64,000 bases of DNA from Aptenodytes patagonicus (taxonomy: Eukaryota; Chordata; Aves; Sphenisciformes; Spheniscidae): assembly GCF_965638725.1 (NCBI RefSeq), contig NC_134958.1:20801964-20865963 (forward strand), read 5' to 3'. The number at the start of each line of letters is the position of its first letter. Positions within the stretch are counted from its first letter, which is position 1. The notes beneath the pieces are model-generated. The model ran no database searches. It was not told where the DNA came from and worked only from the letters and a program-made list of their open reading frames with translations. Made by a program: the position numbers and the translations under genes. Below are positions 50,258 to 62,209 of the stretch, piece by piece.

Positions 50258-53200
50258 CTGAAAGAAAAAGCCAATTAAAGATATTAGCAATTTGTCGTAT
50301 TCTTTTGCTCTTCCTCTTGCTAATGCCGAGGTTTTGTTTACGAAAATAAAAGGAAACAAATCTCAAGGTTCAGGCAATAAACTGACTTTAGGCTTGGGAA
50401 GGGGTTTTTCTCCTACAACCATTCTGGGCAGTGGAGAAAAATACTGTAAATATTCCTTAGCTGTCTTGGATGCATCAGGTACTGAGCATGGCTGCCTGGT
50501 GGAAGCCAGTCCAGAAGGACCCACAGAATAATCCAGTTAAGGAATTTTTTTCTTTAATTTTAGTTTGCAGATGCTATTAATCTCAGTGGACAAAAATAGA
50601 TGGTGTTTACTGCTGTTAAACAAGGTTAGCTTCAGAGTTCTTTTCTTATCAGCAGTCATCTTAATCAAGGGGTTTAATGCATATTAATACTGTTGCTTTT
50701 ATTAAAATCCCTTTTTGCCTTGCATATGTTGTTTGTGAAAGTCACGGCCTTAGATTCTGTTCTTAAACTGAAGTGACTATCAGGCTATTATTGCAAATGG
50801 GGAATATATCAATCTTCATTTGCATCTTAGGAATGATTATTTTTTCCTCTCTCATTGATTCTAGTTACACATGGGACATCCTCACCTCAATGACTAAAGT
50901 CATGCTTGTCAATTATCTCATGTTTTATATTAGAACATTACACATTTTTCCTTCAGTGCACACTTTTTATTTCCACTGCTGCTAATGGGAATTGTGCGCT
51001 TCTGAAATCAGACTATAGTAAATGTACATGAACAGTTGTTATCAGACCGTGGTAATGAAGGAAGAAAGCAGAGATTAAAATTATGAATCTAGAAAATTGA
51101 TATGTAATATCAGAGGACACTGTGTGAAAAGCATTCAGTTAATTCTTAGTGTATAAAATACCCTTGAAAATTGTTCTTAATATCAAGTGGAGGCTTTGTA
51201 GATCCTTTAGTATGCAACATATTCTTGCAAGAATTTCTGAAGTATTAGAAAACTTTTTTTCTGCTCTATGAAGTCTGCTTCTGTTCAGTCAGTTTCAATG
51301 TTTACGAGCTCATGTCTAACGTTAATAGCTGATCTTCTTTATTTATATTGACAGTAATTTCAGCTAATAGAAAACATGAAGTACTCAGCGGCATGCTCCT
51401 CAAGGGGCTTCTGCAAGATCAGAAACCAGACTTTATTTAATCTGCTTGGCTGAGGGAGGGAGAGCACGACAGGAATAGAGAGCCTAGAGTCTGACTGGGA
51501 TCTGGGCCAGAGAGAGGACACTGGTAGGTATGAGGATGATTTTTCCTAACCATGGGTGCTTGTCTAAACAAAACTCTGAACCATCTGAGTTTTTCCAAGT
51601 ATTATTCACAGTGTATTTATATCAGCTTTAGTGTGCTAGCTAGTAGCACGTGAGTAGAGCAAGTGAATAGGGCAGCAGCAGCAGCACTGTTTAAACACGT
51701 CCTGGATAAAGTACTTCTCATAGCCAATAACAAGTCTGATTTAACTCAAATGAAAAAGTGTCAGCTCTGCTGGCATTAGGATTTGATCCTACCCATTGTG
51801 TTTGCCATATATGGACAGATATCTTAACCTGGAGCGGGTGTTTGCAAAGCTGTTTTACCAATTTTACTAAATCCTCCTTCTATGCCCAGTTAGGTAAATA
51901 AATGCTTGAGCTGCAGGTAGATTGTTTCTGGTTAACATGGCCTGGCCATGGGTTGAGTCACAGTCTTACTGAATACAATGGGGAAAAAGATTCTTTTTCT
52001 GACCTGGAACTGAATATTATTTTTTTCCCTGCCAAACACTACTTGAATGTGACAACACAGCTTTTTCAGGGGTGTATCATGACTTACTAGGCGATCAACA
52101 TTCTCTTTTTGTAGAAATAGCCATGTTACTTTCCAGGAGAGTATTGGCGTTTACCAAATTGCTATTCGTTAAGTTCTTTTAACAGCAAAAATTATTTCCT
52201 CTTATAAGCTATAGCTAGAATCTCTCTAAAAACTTTAGAATAGCTAGGGAGTTCAAATATGCTTTCTGAAGAACAGCTTGTTACAGAGGAGGACAGGAGA
52301 TGAAGTTTGGAAAGACCGGGATGATTTCTCATTTTTACTTACACTCTGGTCGTTGTCATCACTTTTCATGTGCTCTGCTATAAAACTGACTCCATCAATT
52401 GCTTCTTGGACTTCAGGAGAAAATTTCATGCCTGTTCTTAACCTAAAATCTCGATGACTGCTGACATTGTCAAGAGTGTCAGTGATTTTCATATCATATT
52501 TTTTGGCAGAGGCTGTATTCAAAAAATAGGTAGAGTTCTTGTAGAAGTCGGCTGGGTCCATACAAGGATTCTCTGCTTTTGCCTTTTTGCAGTTGCACAG
52601 TTTTTGCCGAGGAGAATTATTTTCTGGACGCTTCATGAACAGGTAGGCTGGGAGTCTTTCAAGGAAAACCCGCTTTACCCAAGGGGGCATAGTGTGAGTA
52701 CTTGGAGATCTATGGTGGACATTGAGTACACAGACACTGGTAACTATTGAGAAGGTCACTAGTACCATTGTAAACATGAGATACTTCCCAATCAGTGGAA
52801 CATCTAGAGATGTTGGAGGGACAATTTTGGAGATCAACAGCAAGAACACAGTCAAGGCAAGCAACACAGATATGCATAAGGTCATTTTTTCACCACAGTC
52901 TGAAGGCAAGTAGAACACCAGGATGGCTAAGGATGTAATTAGCACACAGGGAATGATAAGATTGATGGTATAAAAAAGAGGTTTCCTTTTAATAATGAAG
53001 TCATATGTCACATCGACATAATTGGGGTCCAAAGGATTTACAGTCCTTCTTCCTGGGAGTGCTACAATGTCCCATTCTCCACTTGGCGTGAAGTCGTCCA
53101 TGCTTGCCATGGAAGTTTTAAGCACCATATCAATTTCTGTATGATCATATGTCCAAGACCGGAACTTTAATGTGCAGTTTTGTTGATCAAATGGAAAATG

Positions 53201-56200
53201 CTTAACTTCAATCTTGCAGGCGCTCTTGTAGATGGCTGGTGGCAACCAGCGAATGCTTCCATTATTCTTTACAATTGCATTTGTATATAGCGAAACTTCG
53301 TACGTGCCATCCGCGCTAATGAAACAAGAGGAAAGAAAAAGGAGAGAACACAATAAAACATTAAGAGGAAAAACATAGTTTAAAACAGAAGAGCTCTGAC
53401 ATTCTTGGTCTTCTGGGCCTCAGTTGTTTCTAGAATCAAAGTTTAGTAATGTTTTGATTTTGAAATCTATGTTGTAGGGAGCGATAACTTGATAGGGAGA
53501 TTAATGTATGCATTTCTCCCAGTCAGAGAATTGACATTTGGTCCAATACTTAGAAAAATTATTTTATAAAGTTATTATTAAATAATAAATATGCATCTCT
53601 GTTTCATCCAAAGAACTCAAAGTATTTTGTAAATGTTTGTTAAAGTAATTAAGGCTTACTACATCTCTGAAGGCTGAGTGAAAATGAGATCATCCAACAT
53701 GAAAATGGAGATACCTTTGATCTGGAACACAGCCACTGCTAAGAGCACACAGCAACACTCCTAAATGACTTGGACGAGGAAATAAGGAGGAGCAGTGTTA
53801 GTTAGAAATGCAGGGAGAGTGTGTGCAGAGGAAATGTAATTATATGGTTTATAATTTATTGTGTCACTCCAGTTAATGTTTACTTATTACAAAACCAGAA
53901 CAGACAAGCCACAGTGTTCTTAGTGCCCACAAATAATCTTGGCTTTGTATCTCCTCCAACTGCCGAAATTCCTCCAGGAGAGTCTTCTATGTTATGATGG
54001 GCCCTTTGATTCAGGGAGAAGGTCAACAAGAACAAGATTTGACCAGGCAGAGTACATCCTAATCCACTGGCTGAATTATTTTGTGACTAATACAATAGTT
54101 TTAAGCATTTCTCAAATCTGATTTCCAGTAGTAGGATTCCAGGGACTTAACTCAAGTTATATATAACTTCCTAGGTCTCCCATCTGTATGTGTTCATAAA
54201 CCGTCATGTGTTCATGAATTCATTGGTTTTCAAAGTATCATGAAAGTATATTATAAGTTTTGATTATTTTTTTCCCCCAAAGACTTGATATCATCCACTT
54301 CAAGGCTTTGCTAGAGACCTAAAAACAACAACAAAAAAACCCTCAAAACAAAATTGGCAGTTAGCTATTTGTTTGAAAGAACTGAAGTATGGTCTACCAC
54401 CAAGCTTTTATTTTTCTCAGTATTGTAAAGCAACAGAGTCAAATGTTGACAGATTTATTATGTATTCTTATAATTGATTTTTTAATGCTTTATGAAAATA
54501 GAACATAATTTATTTTTTAAAATTAATATTAACTCATGGAGTTCTGGTACATGTGAACTTTGTAACAGATTTATGTCCTGGAGTCTGTGGTGGAAGGGGG
54601 GGTGGGGAGAAGAAGTAGGAGACAAAAATGTAGCTCAGAACCTAAGATGTCTGATAGAATTCCAGATGTTTTGTCTTCTTGCAAACATGACCAGTGTAAG
54701 GCTGCTCTTGTACTTAACAATTCATGCTTTCCAGATAGTCTAGTTTGATATAGATCTGTGCCTCAATTGTGAGCCTTGTCGCAGATCCTCTGGTGTTGTA
54801 ACAGCTTACACTGCAGACATGCTCCAGGTCTGCTGGAATTTCTTTAACCAGAGCCCTGATTCTACTAAAATTATCTTTGAGGCCAGTACCCCAGTCAGAT
54901 ACGCTTGATACTGGCTAAAAGTTACAAAATTCAGTTTTAGAATTTTATCAGACCTACTTCATTGGTTCTGATGCTTGTTTCTTGATACATGGTTAAAATT
55001 TTGTTCACTGCCTGCATAAACTGCAGAAGTTTTACTTACTTATTGTAAAGCACAATGTCTGGCAACCAGATGTGTTTTGCAGGTATTCTCAGCTTATTTA
55101 TTCCTTCATAGTCAGAGGGCTTCCAAGCCAAACGATAATCAATCCACTCCTAAGAGAAGAATTGTACAGTAGTGATGGGAGTATCCAAACCAGCACTAAC
55201 AAAACAATCACTGTGATGGAGTGAAAGCAGTCGCATTTGTGGTTTGCAAGAGCATGCCTCTGTGGGTTTGGTTACCTGGTTCAGCCAGACGTTTGTAGTC
55301 ATGATCTGCTCCCGTTCATTCTGCAGGGAAAAAGAGAGAGAAAAGCTGTCCTCTAAAATGTTTCACTTTATTGCAGTAATAAGATTTATTCAGTAGGCTT
55401 TTGAGGATATTTCCAACTGCACAGCATGATTTCGTTTAGTGTATTTCAAGGCAGGCATTTCTCTGCTGGTAAGATGGCCAGTCTTGTGCACATACTGATG
55501 ATAAATAGTAACCCCACAAGTGTAGAGCTCCAAGTGGCTTTTAACAAAGACTGGAGTGAGTGTGGCTATTTGGGAACAATTTCCACCACCCTGCTGAGCT
55601 GATTTCTCCCCCCTTCCCCCCCCTGTGGATTTGATTTGAAACAGAAGGCATATTTGACCACCAGGAAGGCCTAGATTAACTTGTCTGAGGTTTATGTAAG
55701 GTTTACCATGTAAACTCTCAGCTGGCGGGCTCTGCTTTGTGGAAATGCTGTCTCTCTGGACAGCAGTCCAGAAGAGAAATCTCTCTGCAGCAGATCTGTG
55801 TGGCTGGGGCTTTACTGAAGGGACAAGGTAGGAGGTCAAAGAGTCAGGAGGATTTCTGTGGGAAAACAAGTTAATTCTCTGATCCTGAAGATGCTTGAGA
55901 TTGTTAGAGCCTATAAGATGCCTAATTTTGCTTTCTGCTTGAAGTGAGGATATAGAGGGATAGGGACCGAGCTGTGCCGTTCTTGATCCTTGCCCATTCA
56001 TCTACTCTGTTTAGGTTGTTGATTGCTGCGGCCTGTGGGAGCAAGACACCCTGCTTTTTATGCCCAGAATCCGCAATCTGGGAGGACACTGTGCTAGTGG
56101 TGGCAGTGCACTGTGTGAGGAGGCATGTCTGTGTCCAGGTGGAATTCTCCAGGAGAGAGGGAGCACTTGTCCCAGAGTCATCTGGTATACATGACAGTAT

Positions 56201-59200
56201 ATCCTGTATAAATCAGCCTGCACACATGTATGAAAGCTCATCTGTTTGTACAGTTTCCCTTATGTTCCATCAGTCTCTCTCTCTTTTCCTCTTGAATTTC
56301 AGAATATAAATTATATAGGTCTCTTAAAGTTTGGAGCAGTCCAGTCAGTGTCCCATACACAAATTCTGGCAGGGAGGCAGTCATCTGTATCCTCTTTTTC
56401 ATCCAGGGAGAGAGCAGCAGAGTTGAAAGTCCTGATTCAGGAAATTATTCCCACTTATGTGCTGGATCTTGTTCCCACTGCAGTTAATGCTAAACCTCTC
56501 TTGGCATTGAGGTGTGTATTTGTACCTTGGAAAAACTGTTAAACACATGCTAACCTTGTGAGTGAAAATGTCTTTCGGACCCAGTGAAGTAATTTTTATT
56601 GAATATGAGGAGTTGCTTGCATGAGGATTGTTTTAATAGTGTTAAGCTATTCCAGCCAGAACTAACATGTTTTTTTTCTTTACAACATTTCACTATTCTT
56701 TGCTGATGTGCCTGATATGCCATGAGATTTTGAGCTGGCTTCGTAGCTTGTTTTCAGGCCATTCAACCACATTTCTTTGATGCAAGCAGCAGAAGGTGGT
56801 TTAGTATTGTGTACACAGCCCAGGATAGATTCTGACCTGGTGTAACTCACTGTGGCTGTACTGAAATCAGTGGAATGATTTTGATGTTTTGATCAATGGA
56901 ATTTTATTGGATGAAGATCTGGCCGCTGTCCTTTATTGCTTAGGCATAGATTGATCTCCCTGTTGTAGCTGCATTCTGAAGTATAAAACCAGTAAATTGC
57001 ATGTATGGGCCCTGCCTACTAAGTATTATTATGTAAACTAGAAAATAACAGGGACATAATAATACCAATATGACTTTTACTTAGAGTGCTGTGCAGGTAG
57101 TAATGAATTAAAAGACATAGCCTAATTTGAACTTACCACGCTGATGAGCTGTGCCAGGGAAACCTGCAGTTCTATAGATACCAACTGGGATGAGTTGACA
57201 GCTGGTCGAATTAACTTATTGTACCTGTCAGGACTCAGTAGGTGGTTCATTAGCTTTTCTTCAGCATCTGCTGCGGTGCTTCCTGTAAAACATCACGTAA
57301 CAGGATTATAGAAAGGAGACCGAGTGACATGATGTAGGGATCACAGAATTTCTGTGCATCAGATTGTCTTCATGAAATAATGAGGGCTTTTGATTTTCTA
57401 AAGACTGTAGGCTTGTATGAACAGAAGGATATGGTGCTTGCACCAATATCTGTTCTGCTGAAGTTGACTGTCTTTCACAGAACTTAGATCAAAGCAGATA
57501 AATCTGAACCCTTTGGGTTTTTTTCACATTAAAATGTGAAGCTCAAATTGATAGATACTTTTGGGAGTACATTCAGAAATAGAAACTGGGAGCAAAGAAC
57601 CCTCTTAATAACAGAGGAGGAATGTTTCAACGATCCAAATGCAGGGACTCTGTCTGTGACTTCTCTTTAGTGTTGTAGGAGATAGAGTTGCAGGCACACA
57701 TACAAATTGAAAGACTGATCTGTGTAGGGAAAACCAGGGGATAAACTGCAGGAGTCACAAGGTTTTTTTAATGATTGGGAGCTCTTTGGTAGCTAGTGAT
57801 GTTTCTGTTTCAGAATGATTTTATTTGAAAACCTGAGGCAGTATGTAAGCCTTACTTTGTGTGGAAACAAAACCTGATTTATAGACTAGCACAAATACCG
57901 TAAATCTTAGTGGCCAAAGCTGGAGTTCAGTGACTGCAAAATATAGTATCTGCAGGATACTATCAAGCAAGCCTGAACGTTCTCCATGGAGCAGAACAGC
58001 TTATGGCACAACCCCAGAGGTAACTGCATTTGTTCCCATGTTCTTGCCTGTGCTTTTTAAAGCCATTCTAGTGGACTTTTCAAACCACTATTGACCACGT
58101 AATAACACTGATGACTAAGGTCCTGGTAACATCCTGCCAACAGAATTGACCCAGAGAGATTCTGCTGTATGTCGAGTAATTCTGTTGTGTTATACAGCTG
58201 ACAGTGATGGACACAGGTGTTAATGAAAACAGATTCTAATCCAATTGATAGAATGATTCTTCCATAGGAAAGGGCACCTAACTCAACCCTAGATATTGCA
58301 GAAATGAGGATAGTGTCTGTACAGCATACTTGCTTCATTATTCCCCAGAGCAGTTCCACACAGTAAAAACCACTGGCCACGCAAGTATTTTATATTTGTG
58401 GTACATTAATTTGTTCTGGTTTTTTATGTTGTAGCGTATCCATGAGATCCAGAGAAAGGCAGACATCAAAAGGCCAGGATCACATACGCAGCCAAAGTTT
58501 GTGTGCATTTCTGGAAGGTGCCTAGTTTCCACGTGAACTGGGCTGTAAGTTACTAGGGGGAACAAGTGTCTCTTGAAACTTGGTACTTCTGAATTCCACT
58601 CAGATTAAAAAAGTACTATAAGAACTTCTTGTTTCTGATCCGGTAAGAAAGTGGAGAGACATAAATGGAAATATCATCGAACAGATTTTTCACATCTAAG
58701 AACAGTTTTTACTCAAGCTCTGGGGAAAAGTTGAGGTAAACACCAGGCTTGTTTTAATTCTTTTAAGACCAGCATATGCTATGGCATTGGTAGCACAAAT
58801 TTTGTCACATATACTTAACCATAACATCGTTCTTCAGAATAGGCTTCTCAAATACTTCCCAAGCCATTTGGGAAAACAAATTTGGACAAATACATATGTG
58901 TTTGTCAGGTCGGTTTGTTTTTTGATTCACACTTGCTTTGTACCTCCCTGCAAGTCATTATAAAAGCCCTAGTACCATGTGATATTTTAATATTACATTT
59001 ATTCTCAATGTAAGTTTGCCTAATCAAAGGCTTATCAAGCTAGAGCTATGCCTTCCTTGCTAAGGTCCAGATTCTGTTTTTTCTTGTGTATTGCAATCAA
59101 GAGAGAGCTAAATTTGATGCTGTGAAGAAAATGGGGCCACACTCTAGAAATGAATCATTCTGTGTTTATGAGGATAGGTGAGAAGCCTTGTGGTAGCTAA

Positions 59201-61991
59201 GGAGAGAATCTTGGTTAAAGTTATTTTATTGTATTGTTTTGGTTTGTTTTTTTTTTTTTAACAAACATTCCTGCTGTTGCATACGTAAGTGACATAAGCA
59301 GATGGCTATAATTCAAATATAAATAAATTGTCATTTGGTTTGTTTCCTGCAGTGGTCACTGAATGCTGCTAGCAAAGACACTGAATTCTTGTTTGAATTG
59401 TTAAATATATTTTCACTGTGTTGCCATCTTTTTCTGTAAATATTCTAGCATATGGAGTATTTGCTAAACAGCGAGTAAGAAGTAGAAACTGCAGAATATT
59501 TGCAGAAAGCTAATTCTGAATTTGTAATAATTCTATTCTCTGAAACCTGGTTTTAGCAATCATAGTCATCTGGTCTGCAAATCAAAACATACTGTGGGGT
59601 CTGCATGTCTGATGAGAACAGCTCAGATTTCAAAGTACTGACTCTGTCAATAAACTTTATGCAGATGAATGACGGGCCATGACTTAATTATAAAAAATGA
59701 TTTGTTAAATAATGAATCCCTTTAAGAAATTATTATCTATTCTTAGGGAAGTGGTTCCTGTAATGAATAATTCCTTGTAAAATTGCCATCCCATCCCAAC
59801 CTTTAAATAACTTAATCATCAGAATTAGAGATCGAAGGGGCTACTCTCCCCTCGCACTCAGACGCCTGTATCAAATACCACTAGATGTCAGCAGTATACT
59901 GCCTTAAAGGTTGCTAAAGCCAATCTCTCTGTAAATAACGTGTAAAAACGAGTGATTCTTGTCTAATTTTTATAATCTATTTTCCATTACCAATCTACAT
60001 ATTAACCAGATGGCACCTAATGAGAACAAAATTAGCAGGCATTCAAGTTCATCTTTATATGCATTTCATGATGTCACTAGCCATGCATTTGAAGCTCCAC
60101 TTTTTCCTCTCAGAGTTGGAAGAAATGGAAGTGCACAGTTTCCCTCGCAAACTGTTTTTTTCCAAATAGCAGTAATCACTGGAAATGTTGCAGAGGGTAG
60201 ACTGATGCTTTCAGACAAATGATTTTGACAAGAATGATGAAGCAGTCCAAATTTGGGGGTGGAGTATTTTTGTGTACTGAAAGCAGTAATAGAGAAAACA
60301 CATTGGGGTGGATCCTGAGGGAAATTGTTTTAGCTTCACTGAACACGCTACACATCTGCTCCATGACAAGAAGAGCAAATTGCCACGTAACTTGCAGTAC
60401 ACATTCTGCAGTAAGTTTGTTTTCTCTGTGGGAGTATGACCATTAAAAAAAAATTGCATCAGGATGCTTCCAATTTCATGGCAGAAGAAACAAAACCACA
60501 GACTTCATTCACTCCCCTGTGCAAACGTTCCCTTCTACGGGGTCTAATTTAAATATCTAAAATGAAATAACTAGTCATCCTGTGTTGTGTTGTTTATTTT
60601 CAGTGTAATGACAAATATGTTGGAGTGATTTCCACAGAACAGAATAAGGAGTAATGTTGACAAACACAGGCAAGTGCAAGTTATCACTGTTTAAATTGCG
60701 AAATTTAACATAAGGCATGTTTCCTCTGTTTCCCTGACTTCAGTTATTTTAATAAATGTTAAAATAATATTTGTTTAGAAATAATATATTGTAGCATAAG
60801 TTGTCATTTTTGTTCTCTCCTCTCTCACAAATAACTTATGTGGACAATGGTGGCATACCAAATTCCCATCTGTAATTAGTAAAGAGCAAGCGAGAAGCAT
60901 CAATAAGACAATCCCATTATCTTCTCTGAAATTACTTCGTGATGTTGTTAATTCTCAGCATACTCTTGAGTAAAAAGGTTTATATAACCTCTTAGAACAA
61001 CGCATGCTAATTTGGAACGCTATTGTTCCAATGGAAGTAGTGGTGAATTTACTGTATTTTAAAGACTTTTAATTTCTACACTGCAATTAATGCAAATAAA
61101 AAGGAAATACTAATGGTTTTAAAAGTGTGTGATCTAAGAATCTAAAGTAGGCCCTCACTCTTCATTTGTTACAAAGCAGGTGTTTTCTAAAGTTGCCTTT
61201 CAGTGATTGAAGAAACAAAACAACTGTGGGATGAATAGATAATTATGGGAAAGATGTGATTTTTGTCTCGGTTCAATTTCAGCTAGTTTCACTCTGAACA
61301 CTTCGGCAGAGTCTCTGTGGGAAGAAGCTCCCATGGTAAATGCACTATTTCATGCTGCTGTCGGGCTGTGCGTGTTGGCTAAAACTTACGCAAGAAATCC
61401 TGGCGGACTAAAGAAAATGTTCTTAATGTATGTTTGAGCTTTTTTAGCATATATTTACATATTTCAACTTAATTTAAACTATTTACATACTAATCAAACA
61501 ATTAGGAAGTATGAACTTTGCAAAATATATGAACTTGAGCCAATAATTGTAGACGGATGAGATCTGTCTTATTTATGATTCAGGTCATGATTCGCTTTTT
61601 ATTTTTTCACTTTCAGCACAATACCTGCTTTTCCCATCACAGATGATCCTGGGTGCCTCTAAAGGGATATTATTTAGTGATTATCATTGTCATCTCCTAT
61701 TGTTCTGTCATTTTATGTCCAACTTACTGTCTGTCCGTATCCATCGTAATGATTTGCTGATACCGAACAAGCCAGAAACAACACTAAAATAATCAATTTC
61801 ATGCAACCTCTTAAAGTCTGCAGCCTACTGAGGTGATAGTTACAAATTGTCTGAGAGCTCATATCACAGTCCTACTTCCTAGCCTTGAAAGCTGTCGCTG
61901 TTCTGCAGACTGTATCTGAAAGAAAAGATCACTTACCGTTAAAATAAAAGGAGCCCACTACAAAGAGAAAGAGCGTGTACGTATTCCTCAT
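50117..61991 (-). CDS. CHRNB4: Neuronal acetylcholine receptor subunit beta-4
   Basis: Minus-strand exons 61991-61937, 57282-57137, 55320-55276, 55149-55040, 53315-52343 and 50257-50117 splice to 1470 nt, 489 residues (human 498; the cytoplasmic loop accounts for the difference). The product is the beta subunit that pairs with alpha3 (and alpha5) in ganglionic and habenular nicotinic channels. Hallmarks are the signal peptide from [42 protein letters not shown], Cys-loop C152-C166, [14 protein letters not shown] in place of the vicinal cysteines (a beta trait), M1-M3 with [34 protein letters not shown], and M4 in the last exon ([18 protein letters not shown]). The frame is open throughout. 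The gene lies upstream of CHRNA3 on the same strand. Confidence 0.97.
50258..52342 (-). other. CHRNB4: CHRNB4 intron 5
   Basis: A 2.1-kb AT-rich intron with no repeat or gene recognised. Confidence 0.75.
52343..53315 (-). CDS. CHRNB4: CHRNB4 exon 5 (Cys-loop, M1-M3, cytoplasmic loop)
   Basis: The 973-nt exon encodes residues 119-443, [19 protein letters not shown] to KSDDNDQS. The acceptor is ttcattAG and the donor is AGT|gtaagt. Confidence 0.97.
53316..55039 (-). other. CHRNB4: CHRNB4 intron 4
   Basis: A 1.7-kb AT-rich intron; nothing further recognised. Confidence 0.75.
55040..55149 (-). CDS. CHRNB4: CHRNB4 exon 4 (110 nt)
   Basis: It encodes residues 83-119, [19 protein letters not shown] to [10 protein letters not shown]. 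The acceptor is ctcttAG and the donor is ATAA|gtaagt. Confidence 0.96.
55276..55320 (-). CDS. CHRNB4: CHRNB4 exon 3 (45 nt)
   Basis: It encodes [15 protein letters not shown], residues 68-82; human has WLKQ where this has WLNQ. The acceptor is cctgcAG and the donor is CAG|gtaacc. Confidence 0.95.
55321..57136 (-). other. CHRNB4: CHRNB4 intron 2, with a long open frame
   Basis: A 1.8-kb intron. It contains a 203-codon ATG-initiated open frame on the same strand (56001-55390) with no recognised family. Confidence 0.75.
57137..57282 (-). CDS. CHRNB4: CHRNB4 exon 2
   Basis: It encodes residues 19-67, [17 protein letters not shown] to VSLAQLISV. The acceptor is ttttacAG and the donor is GTG|gtaagt. 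Confidence 0.95.
57283..61936 (-). other. CHRNB4: CHRNB4 intron 1
   Basis: A 4.7-kb AT-rich intron without a CpG island. I see only short open frames (the longest 107 codons, 58057-58380, minus) and homopolymer runs. Confidence 0.75.
61937..61991 (-). CDS. CHRNB4: CHRNB4 coding exon 1 (signal peptide)
   Basis: This 55-nt coding segment gives [18 protein letters not shown] and the first base of a split Gly codon, the same length and phase as CHRNA3 exon 1. The donor is AACG|gtaagt. The ATG context is GCCATGA. Confidence 0.9.
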
Positions 61992-62104
61992 GGCAATAAC
62001 AAGAAGAGGTGGATTACTGTTCTTCACTTAAGACAGCTGGCAATAGGCTCTGTTGTCGGGGATGCACAAGGAAGAGATGTAAAAGCAAACCTGAATCTTG
62101 GAGG

Positions 62105-62206
62105 TATTAAATGCCTGGAAAGAGACAGACAGTAGGACCTGGCAGAAGCATTCTGTGAAGTGGAGTTTTCATGAGCATAGTGGTCCCTCCCCCTTTGCAG
62201 CTGTTT
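62105..62206 (-). promoter_or_regulatory. CHRNB4: CHRNB4 proximal promoter / 5'UTR block
   Basis: It lies 118-205 bases upstream of the ATG. On the plus strand AAATGCCTGGAA starts at 62109, CCCTCCCCCTTT lies at 62185-62196, and an E-box CAGCTG at 62198-62203. The CCCTCCCC element resembles the Sp-binding CT box of the rat beta4 promoter (known from the literature; the equivalence is inferred). No CpG island or clear TATA box. Confidence 0.6.
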
Positions 62207-62209
62207 AAA

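Noticed and set aside
58057-58380. 107-codon minus-strand frame in CHRNB4 intron 1
   Set aside because: Length is within chance for 64 kb and six frames; no recognisable domain.
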